This document shows, piece after piece, positions 8,181-12,713 of a DNA stretch of 12,713 nt (positions within the stretch are counted from its first letter, which is position 1; each line of letters opens with the position of its first letter). The position numbers and the translations under genes are program-made. A model generated the notes under the pieces. That model was not told where the DNA came from. It ran no database searches and worked only from the letters and a program-made list of their open reading frames with translations. Source of the stretch: Clostridium sp. CAG:302 (GTDB taxonomy: Bacteria; Bacillota_I; Bacilli_A; RF39; UBA660); NCBI GenBank assembly GCA_000431795.1, contig FR887369.1, positions 22,664 to 35,376 on the forward strand, given 5' to 3'.

Positions 8181-9014
8181 TGCATTTTTAGTTAATGAGG
8201 AATCAAAGATACTATTTTTAGACTTAAAGCACCAGTGTCTATATGGATCTTTCCAATTATTTTTATAGTCACCACGACTACTAGTAGAAATACCAATATT
8301 AAAATTAGGATATATGGTTCTGATGTTTTTTAAAATATTTTTATATAACTTTTCTTTAGCAATAGTTCTTTTTCCACGCCTATTGCTATTAGGCATTTTT
8401 TCCTTATCCATATTATTTAGTTTAAAGTTCATAGCTCCTAAAATAATATCCATACATTGTAATATAACATGATTTCTAGAATCAACCTCTGCAATATCTT
8501 CATTATAAATATGAACATTGTTAACAAAAAAGAAATCATTAAGTGCATAAATGTAACCTTTAAACTCTTTGTTTTTTCTTTTAGTGTCTGGCAATTTATC
8601 GAAGTATAATTTCAATATTATTTGATCACTTTCGTTTTGGTTGCAGTAATCAATACCGAATGCATGCTTGATAAATTGATAATATAAAAGAAAATATTCT
8701 TTTTCCTGATGCTCTCTTGTCAAATTTTGAGGAACTTGAGCATTTTGTCTAAACATTATTCGTATTTTAATTTTATTCTTTTTAACAAAATCAAAAAAAT
8801 AGTCAATCAAATTCAAATATTTGTCTAAGTATTGCTCAGTGACTTTTGTCCACTTAACTTCTTGATACAAGCCAAGTTCTTCTTTTTTTGCTATTATCAT
8901 ACCATTTATCTTTTCAATTTCAGTATAATTAACTAATGCGCCACCATAAAAGTTACTAAAAAACTTTCCCTTTCTATGTGATTCATCTGCATAAATTAAG
9001 TATTGTTTTTTCAT
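8175..9014 (-). CDS. DUF3800 domain protein, 279 aa
   Basis: Starts MKKQYLIYADESHRKGKFFS, the typical DUF3800 opening with D10-E11-S12, followed by GGALV (24-28) and KW at 54-55. Further acidic positions are D139 (YFDKLPD), D178 (EVDSR) and D189 in LQCMDIILGA, the usual C-terminal QxxD...G block. The fold is thought to be RNase H-like with an acidic metal site, so nuclease activity is plausible but unproven. Such genes are patchily distributed and often lie in mobile or defence regions. An in-frame ATG at 9137 would overlap the metK promoter; ATG 9014 has GGTGA just upstream and fits the family. Ile and Leu codons look more mixed (ATT, TTG) than in neighbours, suggesting acquisition. A small RNA converges on its 3' end. 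Confidence 0.85.
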   Translation of the reverse strand: MKKQYLIYADESHRKGKFFSNFYGGALVNYTEIEKINGMIIAKKEELGLYQEVKWTKVTEQYLDKYLNLIDYFFDFVKKNKIKIRIMFRQNAQVPQNLTREHQEKEYFLLYYQFIKHAFGIDYCNQNESDQIILKLYFDKLPDTKRKNKEFKGYIYALNDFFFVNNVHIYNEDIAEVDSRNHVILQCMDIILGAMNFKLNNMDKEKMPNSNRRGKRTIAKEKLYKNILKNIRTIYPNFNIGISTSSRGDYKNNWKDPYRHWCFKSKNSIFDSSLTKNAK

Positions 9015-9033
9015 TTTATCACCACTAAATGAT

Positions 9034-9061
9034 ATTTTATCACATAATCTTTTATTCTCAA
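9034..9061 (-). promoter_or_regulatory. Promoter of the DUF3800 gene
   Basis: On minus, TTGAGA (9061-9056) and TAAAAT (9039-9034) are 16 bp apart, with TGA before the -10 box (extended form). It lies about 20 bp upstream of the chosen start at 9014, which supports that start over the one at 9137. Confidence 0.55.
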
Positions 9062-9122
9062 ACAAGATAATAGTTTCTTTTAACAAAAATTTCATAAAAT
9101 GTAGTTTAATAAACAAAATCAC

Positions 9123-9151
9123 TTGTATAAGTGTCAAAAATAATATATAAT
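9123..9151 (+). promoter_or_regulatory. Promoter of the riboswitch-metK transcript
   Basis: TTGTAT (9123-9128) and TATAAT (9146-9151) are 17 bp apart. The start near 9158 falls just before the first riboswitch helix. Confidence 0.75.
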
Positions 9152-9160
9152 ATAAATGTA

Positions 9161-9291
9161 TTTTATCAAGAATGAGGGAGAGAATTAGCTCTATGAACTC
9201 ATACCAACCTGCATAAAGTAAGGTGGTACAGCTAATAACGATGAAAGAGAATAATGCTAGCTACAAACTCTTTCAAGAGTTTTTTCTTTTT
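9161..9291 (+). ncRNA. SAM-I-clan riboswitch, apparently lacking P4
   Basis: P1 is TTTTATC/GATGAAA (9161-9167 with 9240-9246). P2 is ATGAG/CTCAT (9172-9176 with 9198-9202), then the kink-turn-like loop GG/ATGAA and AGAG/CTCT (9179-9182 with 9189-9192). P3 is ACC-A-ACCT/AGGT-GGT (9203-9210 with 9221-9227), including the single bulged A seen in S-box RNAs. The P2 loop ATTAG (9184-9188) pairs with CTAAT (9232-9236) as a pseudoknot. No P4 hairpin is present between P3 and P1, as in SAM-IV or SAM-I/IV relatives. In the ligand-free state GAAAGAG (9243-9249) would pair with CTCTTTC (9268-9274) as an antiterminator. SAM would stabilise P1 and release the terminator, shutting off metK. Confidence 0.88.
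9265..9291 (+). terminator. SAM-dependent attenuator terminator of metK
   Basis: AAACTCT (9265-9271) pairs with AGAGTTT (9276-9282) around TTCA, followed by TTTCTTTTT. Its 5' strand is also the partner of the antiterminator strand at 9243-9249, so the two folds are mutually exclusive. Confidence 0.85.
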
Positions 9292-9317
9292 GATAAAAAC
9301 AAAGAAGGAGTGATACA

Positions 9318-10412
9318 ATGAAAAAATATTTATTTACTAGTGAATCAGTAACTGAAGGACATCCAGATAAAATATGTGATAAAATAAGTGATTACATTTT
9401 AGATGAAGCCTTAAGACAAGATAAAACTAGTAAGATGGCTGTTGAAGCCACAATCAAAGACGATTTAATACTAATATATGGAGAAGCAAGTACCAAGGCT
9501 AAACTAGATTATGAAAAATTAGCCAAAGAAGTACTAAAAGATATAGGTTATAATGAAGAATACCATGTAATAGTAAAAGTAGGTATGCAGTCTAAAGAAA
9601 TAAATAAGGCTGTAGAAAAAGATACCATTATGGCAGGAGACCAAGGAATAATGTTTGGCTATGCCACTAATGAAACAAAAGAATTAATGCCTATGCCAAT
9701 AATGCTTGCCAATAAACTAGCCTATAATTTAACCAAGGTAAGAAAAGAAGATAAAGATAGTCCTTTATTACCTGATGGTAAAACCGAAGTAACAGTAGAA
9801 TATCAAGATGATATTCCAAAGAGAATAGATACCATAATTATAGCTTCTCAGCATAAAAAAGAAGTATCTAGTAAAGAATTAAGAAAATATATAATAGAGA
9901 AAGTAATAAATAAAGTAGTGCCAAGTAATCTAATAGATGACAAAACAAACATCTTAATAAACACTAGTGGTAGTTTTACGGTAGGAGGTTCTTTTGGTGA
10001 TAGCGGTACTACTGGTAGAAAAATAGTATGTGATACATACGGTGGAATGGGTAAAGTAGGAGGAGGATGTTTCAGCAGTAAAGATCCTTCTAAAGTAGAT
10101 AGAAGTGCAGCCTATTATGCTAGATATGTAGCCAAAAATATTGTTGCCAAGGGCTATGCTGATAAATGTGAAATAGAACTAAGTTATGCTATAGGTAAAG
10201 CCTACCCAATATCATTATATATAAATACCTTTGGTACAAATAAAGTACCTGAAGAAGAAATATATAAATACGTAAATAACACTTTCAATTTTAGTGTAGA
10301 TAATATCATAAAAGAATTAGATTTACAAAGACCAATCTATTATCCACTCGCAGCCTATGGTCATTTTGGAAGAAATGATATAGAATGTTCATGGGAAAAA
10401 GTACACAAATAA
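9318..10412 (+). CDS. metK: Methionine adenosyltransferase (SAM synthetase), short divergent form
   Basis: Makes S-adenosylmethionine from methionine and ATP; the product also feeds methyltransferases such as RlmB here. Conserved catalytic elements are GHPDK (14-18), GDQGIMFGYAT (107-117), DGK (153-155), GDSGTTGRK (227-235) and SSKDPSKVDRSAAY (253-266), with His15, Asp17, Lys155, Arg234, Lys235, Lys255, Lys259 and Asp261 kept. At 364 aa it is shorter than the usual 380-400, with a shorter loop before GDQG. The usual GDAGLTGRKIIVDTYGG appears as GDSGTTGRKIVCDTYGG, marking a divergent subgroup. AAGGAG lies at 9304-9310, before ATG 9318. Expression is controlled by the upstream SAM riboswitch. 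Confidence 0.95.
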   Translation: MKKYLFTSESVTEGHPDKICDKISDYILDEALRQDKTSKMAVEATIKDDLILIYGEASTKAKLDYEKLAKEVLKDIGYNEEYHVIVKVGMQSKEINKAVEKDTIMAGDQGIMFGYATNETKELMPMPIMLANKLAYNLTKVRKEDKDSPLLPDGKTEVTVEYQDDIPKRIDTIIIASQHKKEVSSKELRKYIIEKVINKVVPSNLIDDKTNILINTSGSFTVGGSFGDSGTTGRKIVCDTYGGMGKVGGGCFSSKDPSKVDRSAAYYARYVAKNIVAKGYADKCEIELSYAIGKAYPISLYINTFGTNKVPEEEIYKYVNNTFNFSVDNIIKELDLQRPIYYPLAAYGHFGRNDIECSWEKVHK

Positions 10413-10423
10413 TCAACATATTA

Positions 10424-10432
10424 TGATATAAT
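10424..10432 (+). promoter_or_regulatory. Extended -10 promoter of the acyltransferase-like operon
   Basis: TGATATAAT at 10424-10432 has the same extended -10 form as the uvrA promoter, with no clear -35 box. No terminator separates metK from this point, so readthrough from metK is also possible. Confidence 0.55.
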
Positions 10433-10450
10433 AAATATGGAAGTGATAAA

Positions 10451-11935
10451 TTGAAACAAAGAAGTACCTTTTACAAGAAATTCAGTCTAGAAGACGGAAA
10501 AATCATTAAAGAATATTTCACTAATCTAAATAATAGTATATCTCTAACAAAAAAAGAAACCATAAAAATAAATGAAGACTTTGAGAAGGCCATAGAGTAC
10601 TATTTAAAAAATGGAAAATCTCTTAAAGAAACGCTTAAAATATTATCCATAGATAACCTTGGAGACATTTATCAAAAAGAACCAGAAAACTGGTATCCAT
10701 TAGATAGCGCCGCTAAAATATATCCATTATCAATGAGAGATAATCTTATGAGTGTCTATAGAGTATCATGTTATTTAAAAGAAGATATTGTAGCAGAAAT
10801 ATATCAAATAGCCCTATTATTTACTATGAAAAGATTTCCTACTTTTAGAACATCCGTAAGAAAAGGCTTCTTTTGGCACTATCTAGATGGGATAAAGAAA
10901 AGATTCCATATCCATGAAGAAAAAAAATTACCATGTTCATATATAAATGTATCAAACATAGGTAAACAATCATTTAAATCCCTATACTATAAAAATAGAA
11001 TAAGTATAGAATGCTTTCATACCCTAACAGATGGAACAGGAGCTACCATATTTCTATCCACACTAGTAGCTACTTATCTAAAATTATTAAAAGAAATACA
11101 AGGTACTAATAATTATGTATTAGATATAAATGAAAGACCTAAAGAAGAAGAAGCAAAAGATGAATTTAAAGGAAAAGTTTCAAAGATAAAATCACAAAGT
11201 CTAATAGAGAAAAAAGCTCTTCAAATAGATGGAAAAAAATCAAGTGTTAGACCATGTCAGATATTACATTTTGATATAGATTTAAATGATATAAAAAAAC
11301 TATCTAAAGAAAAGAATGCCACTATAACAGAACTAATGTTAAGTATTTTATTTCTAACAATATCATATTCAACATCAAAAAAAGGACTAATAAAAATACA
11401 AGTACCAGTAAATATGCGTAAATACTATCCCTCTAAAACATTAAGAAACTTCTCATTATATGTATCCATAAATATTCCAAGAGAAGATATCAAAGATTTA
11501 GATAGTACCCTACTTGAAGTACAAAGACAATTAAGAGAAAAAAATACTAAAGATAACTTAGATGAATTATTAAAATATACAGATAATTTAATAAAGTATT
11601 TAAAATTCATTCCACTATTTATAAAAAGACCAGTAGCCAAATTAATATATGGTTATGCTGGCGATAAATCTCAAACTACAGTATTATCCAATCTAGGTAA
11701 TATAAAATTACCAAAAGAAATACAAAAAGAAGTAGAAAAGATGGACTTTGTCTTAGGAACCGCTATTACAAATAGAGCCTCATTTTCTATCATAACGTGT
11801 AATAATATTTTAACATTATCAATAAGTAAATTAACTACAAATACATCAGTAGAAAATAGTATATATAACATATTAACTCAAAACAATATTAAATTAAAAG
11901 TATATGGAAGTGAAGACTATGAAAGTAGAAATTAA
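10451..11935 (+). CDS. Alcohol acetyltransferase/condensation-domain-like protein
   Basis: A 494-aa protein of the HxxxDG acyltransferase superfamily (condensation domains, alcohol acetyltransferases). HTLTDGTG at 190-197 supplies the catalytic His190 and Asp194-Gly195. C-terminal signatures include VPVNMRKYYPSKTLRNF near 318-334 and VLSNLGNI, as in the C-terminal lobe of these enzymes. It probably transfers an acyl group to a hydroxyl or amine; donor and acceptor cannot be deduced, and no carrier protein or NRPS domain is nearby. The start is a TTG preceded by GGAAGTG (10439-10445) at good spacing, and no alternative start lies near. It overlaps the following membrane protein gene by 17 bp, implying coupled synthesis and a joint role, possibly at the membrane. 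Confidence 0.8.
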   Translation: MKQRSTFYKKFSLEDGKIIKEYFTNLNNSISLTKKETIKINEDFEKAIEYYLKNGKSLKETLKILSIDNLGDIYQKEPENWYPLDSAAKIYPLSMRDNLMSVYRVSCYLKEDIVAEIYQIALLFTMKRFPTFRTSVRKGFFWHYLDGIKKRFHIHEEKKLPCSYINVSNIGKQSFKSLYYKNRISIECFHTLTDGTGATIFLSTLVATYLKLLKEIQGTNNYVLDINERPKEEEAKDEFKGKVSKIKSQSLIEKKALQIDGKKSSVRPCQILHFDIDLNDIKKLSKEKNATITELMLSILFLTISYSTSKKGLIKIQVPVNMRKYYPSKTLRNFSLYVSINIPREDIKDLDSTLLEVQRQLREKNTKDNLDELLKYTDNLIKYLKFIPLFIKRPVAKLIYGYAGDKSQTTVLSNLGNIKLPKEIQKEVEKMDFVLGTAITNRASFSIITCNNILTLSISKLTTNTSVENSIYNILTQNNIKLKVYGSEDYESRN

Positions 11936-12491
11936 TTATCCAAAACTAAAAAAAGAAGTAAATAAATTCTTAATATTTAGAAAGATAATGTTAATAATAT
12001 TCCTAATATCGATAATAACTTGTACTATAATAAACCTCTCACTAGGAGGAAAAAAATGGATGCTTTATGTACTAGGAGGAGAAATAATATTCTATTTTGC
12101 TATATTAAATAAACCATTAATAGATAATACTCTAATAAAAAGAATAACAATAGTAGTAATGATAGTATGTGCTTATTTATATATGATAGATATTATTGAA
12201 GAAACTAGTTTCTCATACTTTGTAATTAATATAATTCTCTTTAGTATTATAATATTTCAGTTAATAATATTTCTATCTGAATTCAAATTACAAAGAAAGA
12301 AATTTATTCCACTATTCTTTACTGCTATTGGGGCCATAATATTTTGTATATTAGCCTTAACTAAGGTAGTAGAATTAAATTGGCCTATCATTGTTTTAGG
12401 AGGAGTAGGTGTATTAAGTTTAATAATTCTCTTAGTATTCTATCATAAAAGAGTAATTAAAGATTTAACTAAGTACTTTAGTATAAAGTAG
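11919..12491 (+). CDS. Six-helix membrane protein, DUF6320-like, without a zinc ribbon
   Basis: A 190-aa integral membrane protein with about six hydrophobic helices near residues 23-41, 48-64, 74-90, 100-119, 128-147 and 153-173, then a basic tail (HKRVIKDLTKYFSIK). From memory of the family, the segment LNWPIIVLGGVGVLSLIILL and the tail resemble DUF6320 proteins, which usually begin with a CxxC zinc ribbon and sit beside acetyltransferase-like genes. Here the zinc ribbon is absent and only a short charged N-terminus precedes helix one. ATG 11904 is in frame, but ATG 11919 has GGAAGTG (11906-11912) at correct spacing and is preferred. It overlaps the upstream gene by 17 bp. The only TAG stop in the window ends it. 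Confidence 0.75.
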   Translation: MKVEINYPKLKKEVNKFLIFRKIMLIIFLISIITCTIINLSLGGKKWMLYVLGGEIIFYFAILNKPLIDNTLIKRITIVVMIVCAYLYMIDIIEETSFSYFVINIILFSIIIFQLIIFLSEFKLQRKKFIPLFFTAIGAIIFCILALTKVVELNWPIIVLGGVGVLSLIILLVFYHKRVIKDLTKYFSIK

Positions 12492-12521
12492 TAAAAGTTC
12501 GAACCCAAGGTTTCTCACTTA

Positions 12522-12575
12522 CTTTTGAAGCCTAGGGTCTTCAAAAGAATTTTAGAGCCTGTAGTCTCTAAAATT
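12522..12575 (+). repeat. Tandem conserved-loop hairpin pair after the DUF6320-like gene
   Basis: Hairpin one (12522-12547) has a perfect nine-pair stem CTTTTGAAG/CTTCAAAAG and loop CCTAGGGT. Hairpin two (12548-12575) has a perfect ten-pair stem AATTTTAGAG/CTCTAAAATT and loop CCTGTAGT. They abut and the loops start 27 nt apart, in the same order as after uvrA. Confidence 0.87.
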
Positions 12576-12588
12576 AAAATATTTATAT

Positions 12589-12619
12589 AAGCTATAGATT
12601 TATGTCTATAGTTTTTCTT
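12589..12619 (+). terminator. Intrinsic terminator of the acyltransferase-DUF6320 unit
   Basis: AAGCTATAGA pairs with TCTATAGTTT (one G.T) around TTTATG, followed by TTTTTCTT. It lies beyond the hairpin pair, so the pair would be included in the mRNA 3' untranslated region. Confidence 0.8.
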
Positions 12620-12689
12620 ATATCACAGGTGCTGTTGATAAAAAGTGTAAACTCAAGGTAAAAAAGTATAAAAAAATAAAAATATATAG

Positions 12690-12695
12690 TATAAT
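12690..12695 (+). promoter_or_regulatory. Possible -10 box of a gene beyond the right edge
   Basis: TATAAT within TAGTATAATAAAATTG resembles the -10 region at 7453. The -35 region is weak. The window ends about 18 bp later, at a GGAGA that could be a ribosome-binding site. Confidence 0.4.
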
Positions 12696-12713
12696 AAAAT
12701 TGTAATATGGAGA

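Noticed and set aside
9015..9137. N-terminal extension of the DUF3800 protein from an upstream ATG at 9137
   Set aside because: The extra 41 residues overlap the metK promoter, lie upstream of the likely DUF3800 promoter, and precede the canonical family start MKKQYLIYADES, which has its own ribosome-binding site.
9161..9291. T-box leader, because of the position before a biosynthetic gene and an antiterminator
   Set aside because: No T-box motif or specifier stem is present; the helices fit the SAM-I clan.
12499..12520. tRNA T-arm-like GGTTCGAAC on the minus strand, or another degenerate loop hairpin (ACCCAAGG)
   Set aside because: The flanking five-base arms do not pair as a T stem, no acceptor or anticodon arm is present, and the putative hairpin stem has mismatches at the loop base.

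Overview
The window is very AT-rich, with small intergenic gaps, short AT-rich codons (ATA, TTA, CTA), TAA stops at ten of eleven genes and one TAG. It reads as a low-GC Gram-positive of the Bacilli/Mollicutes side, possibly an uncultured gut lineage. Full-length genes run without in-frame TGA and Trp is TGG, so the standard bacterial code fits. The order mini-RNase III, RlmB methyltransferase, sigma factor is the end of the Bacillus cysS-mrnC-rlmB-yacP-sigH block, with yacP absent here. A terminator at the left edge probably closes the preceding gene.

Left to right: mrnC-rlmB-sigma operon (98-1744, plus); an unrecognised 172-aa protein (1817-2335); uvrA (2421-5231); a 410-bp gap with structured repeats between convergent genes; a HerA-type ATPase on minus (5642-7405); a divergent zinc-ribbon protein (7518-7892); a candidate small structured RNA (8107-8180, plus) running tail-to-tail into a minus-strand DUF3800 gene (8175-9014); a SAM-I-type riboswitch with a transcription attenuator (9161-9291) controlling metK (9318-10412); and an acyltransferase-like protein overlapped by a six-helix DUF6320-like membrane protein (10451-12491).

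The most striking signal is a family of hairpins whose stems differ completely but remain complementary, while the 8-nt loop is constant: CCTGTAGT or CCTA(A/G)GGT, always closed by AG...CT. They come in tandem pairs with loop-to-loop spacing of 27-29 nt. Each pair lies just downstream of a gene and in that gene's sense orientation: after uvrA, after the HerA gene (minus strand), after the zinc-ribbon gene and after the DUF6320-like gene. Conserved loop plus covarying stem points to a structure under selection rather than simple copied repeats. I do not recognise the family.

A second signal is the DUF3800 gene with a promoter-bearing, terminator-ended ~70-nt RNA facing it. Its two G.U pairs would be A.C mismatches on the other strand, so the plus strand is the likely RNA. 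The remaining genes are housekeeping: rRNA processing and methylation, DNA repair and SAM synthesis.
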